A stretch of 64,000 bases of DNA from an uncultured Candidatus Melainabacteria bacterium (GTDB lineage Bacteria > Cyanobacteriota > Vampirovibrionia > Gastranaerophilales > Gastranaerophilaceae). Below the pieces are notes generated by a model. The model worked only from the letters and a program-made list of their open reading frames with translations. It had not been told where the DNA came from and searched no databases. Shown here piece by piece: positions 36,303 to 45,002 of the stretch. Numbering within the stretch: position 1 is the first letter of the stretch; every line of letters begins with the position of its first letter. Location of the stretch: NCBI GenBank assembly GCA_934757275.1, contig CAKVLN010000002.1, forward strand, positions 299,195 through 363,194, given 5' to 3'. The translations under genes and the position numbers were made by a program.

Positions 36303-37130
36303 TTACTTTTTACGTCTTCTTACAATAAGTTTATCAGACGCTTTACCTTTCTTTCTTGTCTTATAACCAAGAGCAGGTTTACCCCAAGGTGTTTTAGGGT
36401 GTCCACCAGGACCAGTCTTACCTTCACCACCACCGTGAGGGTGATCACAAGGGTTCATTGTAACACCACGAACTGTAGGTCTGATGCCCATATATCTTTT
36501 TCTACCAGCTTTACCGATTGATAAGTTTTTAAATTCTGCATTACCTAATGTACCAACTGTTGCCATGCATTCTTTTCTTACCATTCTCATTTCGCCTGAA
36601 GGTAGTTTTATTGTTACATAGTTGCCTTCTTTAGCCATAACTTGTGCAAAGTTACCAGCAGAACGAACCATTTTACCACCTCTACCTGGAGTTAGTTCTA
36701 CGTTGTGAACAATTGTACCTAGAGGAATCAATTCTAATGGTAAAGCATTACCAGTTTGAATTGCAGCTTCTGGTCCGCTAACGATTACATCACCAACATT
36801 CAAACCTTCTGGAGTTAAGATATATCTTTTTTCACCATCTGCATAGAATACTAATGAAATTCTAACGTTTCTGTTTGGATCGTATTCAACAGTTTTAACT
36901 GTTGCAGGAACACCGAATTTTTCTCTTTTGAAGTCGATGATACGGTATGCTTGTTTTACACCGCCACCTTTATGACGACAAGTTATTCTACCAGTATTGT
37001 TTCTACCAGCAGTTTTCGCAATTTTCTTCAATAAAGATTTTTCAGGAGTTGATGTAGTGATTTCTTGATAATCACTCTTTGTCATACCTCTTTGTCCCGG
37101 AGATGTCGGATTAATTTTACGAATTGCCAT
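36303..37130 (-). CDS. rplB: 50S ribosomal protein L2
   Basis: 275 residues, full length. [31 protein letters not shown] and the C-terminal [15 protein letters not shown] with the conserved His are present. The 186-bp gap upstream to rplW holds a copy of the 124-bp repeat. Confidence 0.98.
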   Translation of the reverse strand: MAIRKINPTSPGQRGMTKSDYQEITTSTPEKSLLKKIAKTAGRNNTGRITCRHKGGGVKQAYRIIDFKREKFGVPATVKTVEYDPNRNVRISLVFYADGEKRYILTPEGLNVGDVIVSGPEAAIQTGNALPLELIPLGTIVHNVELTPGRGGKMVRSAGNFAQVMAKEGNYVTIKLPSGEMRMVRKECMATVGTLGNAEFKNLSIGKAGRKRYMGIRPTVRGVTMNPCDHPHGGGEGKTGPGGHPKTPWGKPALGYKTRKKGKASDKLIVRRRKK

Positions 37131-37186
37131 TTTATTTTCTCCTATTCATATCTTTTTCTTTGGCTTTTGTATTATTTGTTTTATCC

Positions 37187-37310
37187 CGCCTGTGCAATCA
37201 AAGATTGCTTCGTTCCTTCACTCACGTTCCGTCACAACGGCGGTATCGTAGAGTTTCGTCCCTGCTCGGATTGCTAACCGCAACCCGACACCAGACTCCA
37301 CTCCGACTTT
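37187..37310. repeat. 124-bp structured repeat inside ribosomal operon (copy 1, rplW-rplB gap)
   Basis: Matches 38339-38462 with three substitutions in 124 bases. Contains hairpins GCAATC-AAA-GATTGC and GGATTGC-TAACC-GCAACC. Stop-free stretches through it yield the same nonsense peptide twice and are not genes. Confidence 0.92.
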
Positions 37311-37316
37311 GCGCTA

Positions 37317-37619
37317 TTAAATAGCTGTCAATTCTTCGATTGGATCGCCTTCGATAGTAACGATTGCTTTCTTAGAAGAATCTGTTCTACCAAATTTTAA
37401 ACCCATTCTTTTTTCGTGTGATGGCATATAAACTGTTCTAACTTTCTTAACTTTTCTGCCAGGGAAAGCTAATTCCACAGCTTGAGCGATTTCAACTTTT
37501 GTAGCATTCATGTTTACTTCAAAAGTGTATTGACCTTGAGCTGTTGCCATCATTGATTTTTCAGTTATAATCGGTCTTTTGATTACATCATATAGTTTTT
37601 CAATATTTTTATTTGTCAT
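37317..37619 (-). CDS. rplW: 50S ribosomal protein L23
   Basis: 100 residues. VIKRPIITEKSMM and GRKVKKVRTVYMP match L23. Start overlaps the rplD stop by one base. Confidence 0.97.
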   Translation of the reverse strand: MTNKNIEKLYDVIKRPIITEKSMMATAQGQYTFEVNMNATKVEIAQAVELAFPGRKVKKVRTVYMPSHEKRMGLKFGRTDSSKKAIVTIEGDPIEELTAI

Positions 37620-38245
37620 TATTGCAACCTTTCTGTAACTTCATTTACAGCTTTTTCAGTCATTACAACGAAATCAGCTTCTAATAGGTCTTTTACGTTT
37701 AAGTTTGATGGTAATAATAATTTTACTGATGGAATATTACCAGCTGCCAAACCTAAGAATTTATTTTCTTCTGCATTTGTATCAGCGATAACTAAAATCT
37801 TACCAGTTAAGTTCAATGACTTAATAATACCAGCCATCAATTTTGTTTTTGGTTCAGAAATAGCTGAGAAATCTTTTACAACTACTAATTGTTCTTCTCT
37901 AGCTGAAAGAGCTGATTTAAGAGCCAATTTTCTAGCCTTTTGTGGCATATTGATTTCATAGTTTCTTGGTTTTGGTCCAAAGATTACACCACCACCTGCA
38001 AATAAAGGTGATCTTAAAGAACCAGCTCTAGCACGACCAGTGCCTTTTTGTTTCCAAGGTTTTTTACCGCCACCAGATACTTCTGCTCTAGTTTTTGCAG
38101 ATGCAGAACCTTGTCTTGCATTGTTTAATTGTCTTCTAAGTGCCAAATGCATTACGTGTAAGTTTGGTTCAACACCGAAAACAGTTTCGTTTAAGGTGAT
38201 TTCACCTAACTTTTCACCATTTGTATTTAATAATTGTTTTGACAT
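37619..38245 (-). CDS. rplD: 50S ribosomal protein L4
   Basis: 208 residues. KTRAEVSGGGKKPWKQKGTGRARAGS loop and FGPKPRNYEINMPQKARKLA are the family hallmarks. No autoregulatory S10-leader hairpin was recognised. A 223-bp gap upstream to rplC holds the second 124-bp repeat. Confidence 0.98.
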   Translation of the reverse strand: MSKQLLNTNGEKLGEITLNETVFGVEPNLHVMHLALRRQLNNARQGSASAKTRAEVSGGGKKPWKQKGTGRARAGSLRSPLFAGGGVIFGPKPRNYEINMPQKARKLALKSALSAREEQLVVVKDFSAISEPKTKLMAGIIKSLNLTGKILVIADTNAEENKFLGLAAGNIPSVKLLLPSNLNVKDLLEADFVVMTEKAVNEVTERLQ

Positions 38246-38338
38246 TGTATTTTTCCTTTTGCTTTCCGTCTACCCCTTGCCAATGGCTTTATATGGCAGA
38301 AGCGGGTTGTATATCTCATTTTGGGTTATATCATTTTC

Positions 38339-38462
38339 CGCCTGTGCAATCAAAGATTGCTTCGTTCCTTCACTCACGTTCCGTCACAACGGCGGTATCG
38401 TAGAGTTTCGTCCCTGCTCGGATTGCTAACCGCAACCCAACACCGGACTCCACTCCGGCTTA
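38339..38462. repeat. 124-bp structured repeat inside ribosomal operon (copy 2, rplC-rplD gap)
   Basis: Partner of 37187-37310, same orientation. Starts CGCCTGTGCAATCAAAGATT and ends near ACTCCACTCCGGCTT, six bases before the rplC stop codon. Confidence 0.92.
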
Positions 38463-38468
38463 CGCATG

Positions 38469-39107
38469 TTAGTTCCACTTTGTTCTTGTTGGAACGATTG
38501 TTACCAATCTACCTTCACAACCTGGAACAGAACCTTTTACTAATACTAAACCGTTTTCAGCATCAACTTTAACAAGTTTAAGTTTAGTAATTGTAACTCT
38601 TTCATTACCCATGTTACCAGCCATTCTTTTACCTTTGATAACACGGCTAGGAGTTGTACCTGCACCGATTGAACCAGGTTCTCTGTGGTTTTTAGAACCG
38701 TGAGCCATAGGTCCTCTGCCAAAGTTCCATCTCTTAACAGTACCTTGGAAACCTTTACCTATTGAAGTACCAGTTACGTCAACTTTTTGAACATCAGCTA
38801 GAGTTGCTGCTAAGTCGATTTCTTGACCAACTTTGTAATCAGCAGGATTTTCAACTCTAAATTCTTGTAAGTGTCTGTAATTGTTCAAACCATTTTTTTT
38901 GAAGTGTCCAATTTCAGCCTTTGTCAAGTGTTTTTCTTTAGCTGCAATTGTACCAACTTGTATAGCATTGTAACCATCTGTTTCAACTGTTTTAACTTGA
39001 GTAACTACTGTTGAATCAATTTTGATTACTGTAACAGGAACTGCCAAACCTTCTGAATCGAAAATTTGAGTCATTCCAACTTTTTTACCTATTACACCTA
39101 GTGTCAT
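38469..39107 (-). CDS. rplC: 50S ribosomal protein L3
   Basis: 212 residues. GVIGKKVGMTQIFDSEGLAVPVTVI and the W-finger FGRGPMAHGSKNHREPGSIG are intact. 293-bp gap to rpsJ. Confidence 0.98.
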   Translation of the reverse strand: MTLGVIGKKVGMTQIFDSEGLAVPVTVIKIDSTVVTQVKTVETDGYNAIQVGTIAAKEKHLTKAEIGHFKKNGLNNYRHLQEFRVENPADYKVGQEIDLAATLADVQKVDVTGTSIGKGFQGTVKRWNFGRGPMAHGSKNHREPGSIGAGTTPSRVIKGKRMAGNMGNERVTITKLKLVKVDAENGLVLVKGSVPGCEGRLVTIVPTRTKWN

Positions 39108-39400
39108 TGTGTTTTCCTTTCCGACATATATATAGATATTGCTACCTATACCGATATGCCTTTCATCTTGCGAGCGCTACTTGCCTTACTCTTTACCTAA
39201 TTGGGAATCGTCATTTTAAAAGTCTTCCCTAAGGGTTTTCACCTTCCGTCTTACCTGACGTCGTAGTTCACATTATCTGCATAATGCTTATTAAGTTTTC
39301 AATTTTGGCTTTTGGTGAAGTAGAACCCTCACCCAAATTTCTAAACTTCGTATAACTCAGTTTGAAATTTTACCCTCTCCCTAGGAGAGGGGTTTTGAAG
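39108..39400. other. Non-coding gap between rpsJ and rplC
   Basis: No ORF supported. Contains GTCTTCCCTAAGGG, and near 39370-39395 the CCCTCTCCCTAGGAGAGGGG inverted repeat related to the dispersed modules. No promoter for rplC was confidently seen. Confidence 0.55.
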
Positions 39401-39718
39401 TTATAATTTAACTTCAATATCTACGCCTGCTGGTAAGTCTAATCTACTCAATTCTTCAGTTGTTTGTTGAGTAGGTTCGTAAATATCGATAATGCGTTTG
39501 TGTGTACGAATTTCAAAATGTTCTCTAGACTTTTTGTCAACGTGTGGTGAACGCAATACACAATAAATACGTCTTTTTGTAGGTAAAGGAATAGGACCTG
39601 CTACTTTAGCGTCTGTTCTTTTTGCAGTTTCTACGATTTTCTCAGCTGATACATCAACTAATTTGTGTTCGTAAGATCTTAAACAAACTCTAATTCTTTG
39701 TCTTTTAGCTGTTGTCAT
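39401..39718 (-). CDS. rpsJ: 30S ribosomal protein S10
   Basis: 105 residues. [54 protein letters not shown] are diagnostic. Also acts with NusB in antitermination. First gene of the operon; fusA/tuf are not adjacent within the window. Confidence 0.98.
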   Translation of the reverse strand: MTTAKRQRIRVCLRSYEHKLVDVSAEKIVETAKRTDAKVAGPIPLPTKRRIYCVLRSPHVDKKSREHFEIRTHKRIIDIYEPTQQTTEELSRLDLPAGVDIEVKL

Positions 39719-39790
39719 TTTTCATTCCTTTATTTTATGTCTTTTACACAATAATCTTAAATACATAGCCAAAACCCAGCTATATATAGA

Positions 39791-39818
39791 TTATGCTATT
39801 CTTTCGGTCATAGCATAA
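39791..39818 (-). promoter_or_regulatory. Leader hairpin upstream of rpsJ
   Basis: TTATGCTAT/ATAGCATAA, 9-bp stem and 10-base loop, ~75 bases before the rpsJ start. Possibly part of the operon leader; no known class recognised. Confidence 0.35.
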
Positions 39819-40067
39819 ATAATCGTAAAACAAACATAAATCAGTGTCAACAAAGGGTTGAGATTTGTTTTAAGATTTTACAAAAATTTACATTTTAAGG
39901 AAATAAGGCAATGTGCGAATATGAGGTATTAAATAAAAATGTAACAAATTATCAAGAGAGTTGAGATTTAACGTGATGACACTTGCAAAATAAAATTTAG
40001 CAGAATAAAATGTACTTGGTCGAAAAAATTCAAGTTTGGAATCTTGAATAAAGAAAGAAGGTTAAAT
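39819..40067. other. Divergent intergenic region rpsJ-rpmE
   Basis: AT-rich, no ORF supported. Presumably holds the promoters for both directions; no consensus pair stands out. Confidence 0.5.
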
Positions 40068-40268
40068 ATGAAAGATGGAATCCACCCAGATTATAAAAAA
40101 ACTGTTATCAAATGTGTTTGTGGTAACGAAATCGAAACAGGTTCTGTTGTAGACGGTTTAACAGTTGAAATTTGTTCAAACTGCCACCCATTCTACACTG
40201 GTCAACAAAAAATTCTTGACTCTGAAGGACGTGTTGAAAGATTTAAAAAACGTTACGGAACAAAATAA
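40068..40268 (+). CDS. rpmE: 50S ribosomal protein L31, zinc-binding form
   Basis: 66 residues from ATG 40068 ([10 protein letters not shown]), SD AAGAAGG; a TTG 24 bases earlier is not needed. Cys16, Cys18, Cys36 and Cys39 (CVCGN and [10 protein letters not shown]) make the C+ zinc form. Monocistronic with a strong terminator. Confidence 0.97.
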   Translation: MKDGIHPDYKKTVIKCVCGNEIETGSVVDGLTVEICSNCHPFYTGQQKILDSEGRVERFKKRYGTK

Positions 40269-40295
40269 CAGTTTCGTTAAGATTTTACAAAAAAG

Positions 40296-40321
40296 AGAAA
40301 CCTTCGGGTTTCTTTTTTTTT
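40296..40321 (+). terminator. Intrinsic terminator of rpmE
   Basis: AGAAACC-TTCG-GGTTTCT with an extra-stable TTCG tetraloop, followed by an uninterrupted T-tract. Confidence 0.95.
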
Positions 40322-40333
40322 GCAAAAATTTTA

Positions 40334-40363
40334 TTGACAAAAATTAAGACCTCTTGATAAAAT
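40334..40363 (+). promoter_or_regulatory. Sigma-70 promoter of folK, leaderless geometry
   Basis: TTGACA (40334-40339), 18-base spacer, TAAAAT (40358-40363), then CAGAAT and the ATG at 40370. The predicted start site falls on the start codon and no SD exists. Confidence 0.75.
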
Positions 40364-40369
40364 CAGAAT

Positions 40370-40885
40370 ATGGCAATAGTTTATTTATCATTAGGTTCAA
40401 ATTTAGGTGACAGAGTTGGTTATTTGCAACAAGCAACTAGCCTGCTTAGTGCGTCTGATAAAATAAATGTCGTTGCAACATCATCTTTCTACGAATCTGA
40501 ACCTTGGCAGATGAACTCTGAAAACTGGTTTGTAAATGCAGTTATTCAAATTTCAACCACGCTTAAACCAGAAGAATTATTGAACGAGTGTCAAAGAATT
40601 GAAACCCAACTTGGCAGAAAAAGAATTGTTTCAAACAATTACACAGATAGAACCATAGACATTGATATTTTATTCTATGACGATTTAATTCTCAACACCG
40701 AGCGTTTAACAATTCCGCACAAAAATTTCTGCAAGCGAGCATTTGTATTAGTTCCGATGTTAGAAATTGCGCAAGATTTTATACACCCATTATACAAAAA
40801 GACAGTTATGGAAATTTATGAAGAGTTAGAAAACCCCGAAATGGTTGTTCTTTACGGAACAAGAGGGGGAAATATTTGGGAGTAA
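40370..40885 (+). CDS. folK: 2-amino-4-hydroxy-6-hydroxymethyldihydropteridine diphosphokinase
   Basis: 171 residues. Pyrophosphorylates the pterin in folate synthesis. YLSLGSNLGDR, SSFYESEPW and RTIDIDILFYDDL are the HPPK motifs, including the two metal-binding Asp. Probably leaderless mRNA. Overlaps the flavoprotein gene by ten bases. Confidence 0.95.
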   Translation: MAIVYLSLGSNLGDRVGYLQQATSLLSASDKINVVATSSFYESEPWQMNSENWFVNAVIQISTTLKPEELLNECQRIETQLGRKRIVSNNYTDRTIDIDILFYDDLILNTERLTIPHKNFCKRAFVLVPMLEIAQDFIHPLYKKTVMEIYEELENPEMVVLYGTRGGNIWE

Positions 40886-42078
40886 ATACTTCAAAAGCTG
40901 ACACGAAAACTTTTTGTAATATTGCAATTATTGGAGCAGGAGCATCTGGTTGTATTTGTGCATATTTATTACAAAAAGAAGGTATTGATGTAACTCTTTT
41001 TGACAAAGGAATGCCTCTAAGAACGTTATTGCCAACAGGCGGTGGTCGTTGCAATTTAGCACACGCAGAATATGATTTTAAGGAATTGGCAAAAAATTAT
41101 CCTCGGGGTGAAAAATTTTTGTACTCTGTTTTTTCAAAATTTTCCACCTACGACACGCTAGCACTCTTCAATGAATTTGGAGTAGAAACGTACACACAAG
41201 AAGATGAAAGAATTTTTCCAACCTCGAATAGTGCAAAAGACGTTAGGGAAAAAATTTTGGCAAAGTTAAAAAACTGTAATTTTGCAAAAGAAAAAGTTCT
41301 TGAAATAAAAAAACTAGACCATGGTTTTAAAATCGTGACGCTAAAAGCAGAAAATAACAAAAAGGGTTCTGAATACTTATTTTCACATGTTATAATCGCA
41401 ATTGGGGGACATTCAGCCTTCGGTTTTCTTAAAGATTTTGACATAAAAATTGTTCCACCAAAACCTTCACTTGTTGGCTTAAATACAGAAGAAAATACAC
41501 AAAAGATTTCTGGAATTGTAGTAAAAGGTGTAAATTGCAACGGCTTTACAGAAGATTTATTATTTACGCATTTTGGAATATCTGGTCCACTTGCTTATAA
41601 AATTTCTTCAATTAAAGCTCGAGAACAATTCCCTTACAAATTAAATATAGATTTGTTTCCACAAGAAATTGATTTACAGAAGCTTTTAAATAGTAATTCT
41701 CACAAAGATGTGAAAAACATTTTATCTAAATTTATACCATTAGGTTTGATTAAATTTCTTATTGGTGAAATTGCAGAAACTAAGGCGCACAAAATTGATG
41801 GCAAAACAAGAGATTTGATACTAAGTAAAATACATAATCTTGAATTGACAATAACTGGCACTAACAAAGGAGAAGAAACCGTTACCGCTGGCGGAATAGA
41901 TTTGAGCGAAATCAATGCCAAAACAATGGAATTAAAAAAATATTCAAATCTATATTGCATAGGCGAAGCTCTTGATATTGACGGTTTTTGCGGAGGTTAC
42001 AACCTGCAAAATGCGTGGTCAACGGCATTTATTGCAAAAGAAGGGGTTTTAGAAAGATTAAAAAATGAAATTAATTGA
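40876..42078 (+). CDS. HI0933/BaiN-like FAD-dependent oxidoreductase
   Basis: 400 residues. TTG start with GAGGGGG six bases upstream, overlapping folK. FAD-binding IAIIGAGASGCICAYLL, then TGGGRCNLAH, and the C-terminal YCIGEALDIDGFCGGYNLQNAWSTA are typical of the HI0933 flavoprotein family. Members reduce C=C bonds or have unknown substrates, including bile-acid 3-keto intermediates for BaiN; no specific substrate can be given. Overlaps the GNAT gene by 14 bases. Confidence 0.92.
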   Translation: MGVNTSKADTKTFCNIAIIGAGASGCICAYLLQKEGIDVTLFDKGMPLRTLLPTGGGRCNLAHAEYDFKELAKNYPRGEKFLYSVFSKFSTYDTLALFNEFGVETYTQEDERIFPTSNSAKDVREKILAKLKNCNFAKEKVLEIKKLDHGFKIVTLKAENNKKGSEYLFSHVIIAIGGHSAFGFLKDFDIKIVPPKPSLVGLNTEENTQKISGIVVKGVNCNGFTEDLLFTHFGISGPLAYKISSIKAREQFPYKLNIDLFPQEIDLQKLLNSNSHKDVKNILSKFIPLGLIKFLIGEIAETKAHKIDGKTRDLILSKIHNLELTITGTNKGEETVTAGGIDLSEINAKTMELKKYSNLYCIGEALDIDGFCGGYNLQNAWSTAFIAKEGVLERLKNEIN

Positions 42079-42541
42079 AGTTGAAAATAAAGATATAAAA
42101 GATTTAGCCAAACTAGCAAACGAAATTTGGCACGAATACTGGCCATGCATACTTTCTACTGAACAAATAGAATATATGGTAGAAAAATTTCAGTCCGAAA
42201 AGGCAATTATTAACCAAATGGCAAACGAAAATTATAAGTATTTTTTCATTAATTTTGAAGGCAGAAATGTAGGCTATGTTGGAATTTCCACAAAACCAGC
42301 TTATTTGTTTTTGTCAAAACTCTACATCAAAAAAGATTTTAGACACAAAGGACTTGGCAAAAAAGCTTTTGAAGCTATAAAAAAGTTTGGCTACAATAAA
42401 ATTCAACTAACAGTCAACAAATACAACAAAAATACAATTGACGCATACCTAAAATATGGTTTCAAAATCATTGATAGCGTGGTTTCTGATATTGGAAACG
42501 GCTTTGTTATGGACGATTATATTATGGAATATTGTAAGTAA
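42065..42541 (+). CDS. GNAT-family N-acetyltransferase
   Basis: 158 residues. Acetyl-CoA-binding motif A is LYIKKDFRHKGLGKKAFEAI; motif B is NKYNKNTIDAYLKYGFKI. Substrate unknown (small molecule or protein N-terminus). Third gene of a folK-flavoprotein-GNAT overlapping set. Confidence 0.93.
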   Translation: MKLIEVENKDIKDLAKLANEIWHEYWPCILSTEQIEYMVEKFQSEKAIINQMANENYKYFFINFEGRNVGYVGISTKPAYLFLSKLYIKKDFRHKGLGKKAFEAIKKFGYNKIQLTVNKYNKNTIDAYLKYGFKIIDSVVSDIGNGFVMDDYIMEYCK

Positions 42542-42651
42542 CGTTGTTAAACAAAGCGTATAAACCCAGCAATCTTTCGCTCGCTAAAAAACGCTCGCTA
42601 TACGACTGTCGCTCGTTTATAGCATAATTGTCGCTCAAATTTTGTAAAGAA

Positions 42652-42660
42652 TTGTAACAA
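42652..42660. promoter_or_regulatory. Intergenic TTGTAACAA word (representative of ten copies)
   Basis: TTGTAACAA. Further copies on either strand lie at 3216, 22900, 22996, 24349, 27491, 49894, 51244, 52477 and 63418, all between genes. Confidence 0.5.
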
Positions 42661-42681
42661 TATGATATACTTTGCGTTATC

Positions 42682-42788
42682 AAATATATATATTGTGGAA
42701 TTAATAAAGTATAATCTCTTTTCTTTATTTTCTCCTCCACTCCTTTATCTAACGTGAGTTAATGCCGCAAGTATTGCGGCTTTTTGTT
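42682..42788 (+). ncRNA. Candidate small RNA with anti-Shine-Dalgarno stretch
   Basis: Plus-strand transcript predicted from promoter-like TTGTAA-N18-TATACT (42644-42673) or a second TATAAT at 42710-42715 to an intrinsic terminator at 42764-42785. It encodes no ORF. It contains TCTCCTCC (42731-42738), an eight-base complement of a Shine-Dalgarno GGAGGAGA, in a region free of strong pairing. No plus-strand gene other than the GNAT ending at 42541 could use this terminator. Confidence 0.45.
42764..42786 (+). terminator. Intrinsic terminator of candidate small RNA
   Basis: GCCGCAA-GTA-TTGCGGC, 7-bp perfect stem, then TTTTTG. T-tract only on the plus strand. Confidence 0.88.
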
Positions 42789-42796
42789 TGCTAAAA

Positions 42797-44278
42797 TTAT
42801 GAATAAACGAATGGTGGACCATTTTTTATTTCAAACAAAATGTTATCTGCAATAATTTTCAATTCTTCTTTTGACTTTCCTGAATATTTTTGCAAGAAAA
42901 ACTCATCACACAAAGGCTCAATAGCTGATTCTTTTTTTGCTTTAAAATTACGCAACTCTGTTGAAACCAGACGTTTTTGAAGTTCTAATTCAGTTTGCGC
43001 ATTATATTTTTTCACCTGAACATCTTTTACAGCTTCAGCAGCAGTTTTGCCACCATAAGCTAGTGCAGACACTCCAGCAATGCCAAAGAAAAGATTCTTA
43101 AATTGTGGGTTTTTAGGGTTCATCAACCAATCATAAAAGAAGGACAAATAATCATTAACGTGTGAAAAATATGTGATTTTATTACGTCCAGAACCGCCCA
43201 TCATAGGGTTAACTTGTTCGGTAGCCTGATTCATATCGTCTTTTAATTGTCTAATAAATTCTTCCTTCTCAGCTTGAGGCAAATTTAATTTATTAACAAC
43301 ACTTTCCACCTCTTTTGGTGTTGCATAAATTGATTCAAGCATATTTTCAATAAGTGCTTTATAAGCGTCTTTTCCAGAAAGAATTACACCATTATGTCCT
43401 TGAATATTTTCGATAGGTTTACCTTGGTTAAATTCCTCAATCAATTTATCAATACCAGTCTTTGTATTTTTTATACCAGTTTTTATAAATTCATCACTCT
43501 TTCTGATATTTCTTGTAGCAAAATATCCCAAACCTAGAATTGAAAGCAATGTTGCACCACCTATTACCCACATTTTTTTATCATCATTTTCTACTAAGTT
43601 GTTTTTCTGCTTGTCATTTCCTTTAAACGCTAATTCTTGTGAAAACATTTTCGCTTTTGATGATAACATACTTCTAATAATTTGAATTTTTCCTGAGAAA
43701 GATTGGGTTTCAACTTCAATCAAATTTTCTTGAAGATTTTTCTGGATATCAGCCTCTTGTTTTTTTATCCATACATCTTTAAACCCGTCAATAAAAATTT
43801 TCCCCATAAAAGCCATCGAACCAAGAGTAATTACACCAAGTGATGCTAAAATAGTTTTTCTACTTGGTGATTGAATCATACTAAAAATGCTTTGATGAAT
43901 TTCATCATTAATACAATGATTTCTTGTCATTCCAGGAAGCAGATATTCCTTCGTACTTTCCAATTTTCCTTTTGAAAACTTTTTCATCATTGCAGTAAAC
44001 CCACCCAAAAGTGCCATAACACCAACGGTTGCAATACATAAAGGAATTAATGGTTCTCTTCTTTTATTTTCTTTTTCATAAACTTTTTGAGGCAAATCAA
44101 TATTCGTATTTGAAATAATCAAAGTGTCACAAGTTTCATCAAGCGATAACAACGGGTCTTTGACAAAAGAATTTACAATGACACCTTCTTTTATATTAGA
44201 ATCATTGCGTTTCTGAGTATTTGTCATATTTCTTTGATGTCTTGTTGATTCGACGTCTTGATTAATCTTCGGTATCAT
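42797..44278 (-). CDS. Four-helix hypothetical membrane protein, second gene of cobalamin-riboswitch operon
   Basis: 493 residues, not recognised. Predicted membrane helices around 76-98, 145-165, 244-263 and 405-422, separated by long charged loops. Motifs QSFSGK (~190) and AFKGND (~228) resemble the AFKG motif inside the 8783 membrane protein. Start overlaps the end of the 44262 gene by 17 bases, so the two are translationally coupled and under the same riboswitch. A cobalamin- or cobalt-linked membrane function is an inference from regulation only. Confidence 0.85.
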   Translation of the reverse strand: MIPKINQDVESTRHQRNMTNTQKRNDSNIKEGVIVNSFVKDPLLSLDETCDTLIISNTNIDLPQKVYEKENKRREPLIPLCIATVGVMALLGGFTAMMKKFSKGKLESTKEYLLPGMTRNHCINDEIHQSIFSMIQSPSRKTILASLGVITLGSMAFMGKIFIDGFKDVWIKKQEADIQKNLQENLIEVETQSFSGKIQIIRSMLSSKAKMFSQELAFKGNDKQKNNLVENDDKKMWVIGGATLLSILGLGYFATRNIRKSDEFIKTGIKNTKTGIDKLIEEFNQGKPIENIQGHNGVILSGKDAYKALIENMLESIYATPKEVESVVNKLNLPQAEKEEFIRQLKDDMNQATEQVNPMMGGSGRNKITYFSHVNDYLSFFYDWLMNPKNPQFKNLFFGIAGVSALAYGGKTAAEAVKDVQVKKYNAQTELELQKRLVSTELRNFKAKKESAIEPLCDEFFLQKYSGKSKEELKIIADNILFEIKNGPPFVYS

Positions 44279-44942
44279 CTTTTTTCTTTTTTCTTAATTT
44301 GTGAAGTAAAGTTTTCAAATTAAAAATCTTTTTGTCTTCGTCAATTTTTGTATCTTCATCTTTTGCATTATCTTTTTTAAAGATTTTGAAAAGGTCTTCA
44401 AATTTTGATTTTAATGCACTCACAAATTCTGAAACCTTTTTTTCTACAAAAGCTTTCGCCTCACCAAAAATTGCGTTCAATTTATCCTGAATATCTACGA
44501 TTTTTTGTTTAAATTGTGACAGTCTTTCTGCAAAATTTGAAATAATATTAGGGATATTTTTTATAAAATTTGTGATTGGAACGACGATATTTGTAATTGT
44601 AAACGCAACAGGTTTTAAAATAAAGTTATTTGAAATATTATTTGCAAAATTTAACATATTTTGCGCCATTTTCTCTAAGTTTTGCTGAAAAGCAAGAACC
44701 GCCTCTGCGTGTTGCTTTAAATTATTTTCGTGGGCTTCAATTCTAGCTTGGCGAGCCTTCATCATTGCACCAATCATAGCGCATTGATGGTAACTCATCT
44801 CACCAGCTTTTTGCGGGCGTTCACCGACACGCATACTTCCACCACCACCCATGCCTGAGCAAATTGGACACGCAGACGGTGACATTCCATGTGGGCATAA
44901 CCCTGAACTTGCTTTATTTATACTTTGAACCGCATTTGACAA
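44262..44942 (-). CDS. Cys/His/Met-rich N-terminal, helical protein controlled by a cobalamin riboswitch
   Basis: 226 residues. TTG start (in-frame upstream TGA), SD AAGGAA nine bases before it. The N-terminus has CPHGMSPSACPICSGMGGG (residues ~16-34) followed by HQCAM, a potential soft-metal or cobalt/zinc site. A Gly-rich linker, long amphipathic helices (60-100), a hydrophobic segment near 105-130, and a Lys/Asp-rich tail follow. Function unknown. Direct control by a B12 aptamer makes a role in cobalamin or cobalt handling, or a B12-independent substitute, worth testing. Confidence 0.85.
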   Translation of the reverse strand: MSNAVQSINKASSGLCPHGMSPSACPICSGMGGGGSMRVGERPQKAGEMSYHQCAMIGAMMKARQARIEAHENNLKQHAEAVLAFQQNLEKMAQNMLNFANNISNNFILKPVAFTITNIVVPITNFIKNIPNIISNFAERLSQFKQKIVDIQDKLNAIFGEAKAFVEKKVSEFVSALKSKFEDLFKIFKKDNAKDEDTKIDEDKKIFNLKTLLHKLRKKKKDDTED

Positions 44943-44945
44943 TAC

Positions 44946-44996
44946 AAAAAATTCCTTGTGCCTTCGAGAAAAATTTCACCTCCGCAACACAAGAAA
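44946..44996 (-). promoter_or_regulatory. Riboswitch expression platform: SD-sequestering hairpin/terminator
   Basis: Minus strand TTTCTTGTG (44996-44988) pairs with CACAAGGAA (44960-44952), 9 bp with one G-U. The second arm contains the AAGGAA ribosome binding site of the TTG start at 44942 and is followed by T6, so it can act at translation or as a weak terminator. Confidence 0.7.
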
Positions 44997-45002
44997 ACCT
45001 TC

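Noticed and set aside
37065..37324. Plus-strand ORFs inside the ribosomal operon (also 38040-38429) with an identical CAIKDCFVPSLTFRHNGG peptide.
   Set aside because: They run antisense to ribosomal genes and through the 124-bp repeat; the identity is explained by the DNA repeat, not by a protein.
42522..42740. 72-residue minus-strand ORF between GNAT and the riboswitch operon.
   Set aside because: Overlaps the GNAT gene end, has no family features, and would run through the candidate sRNA promoter and anti-SD region.
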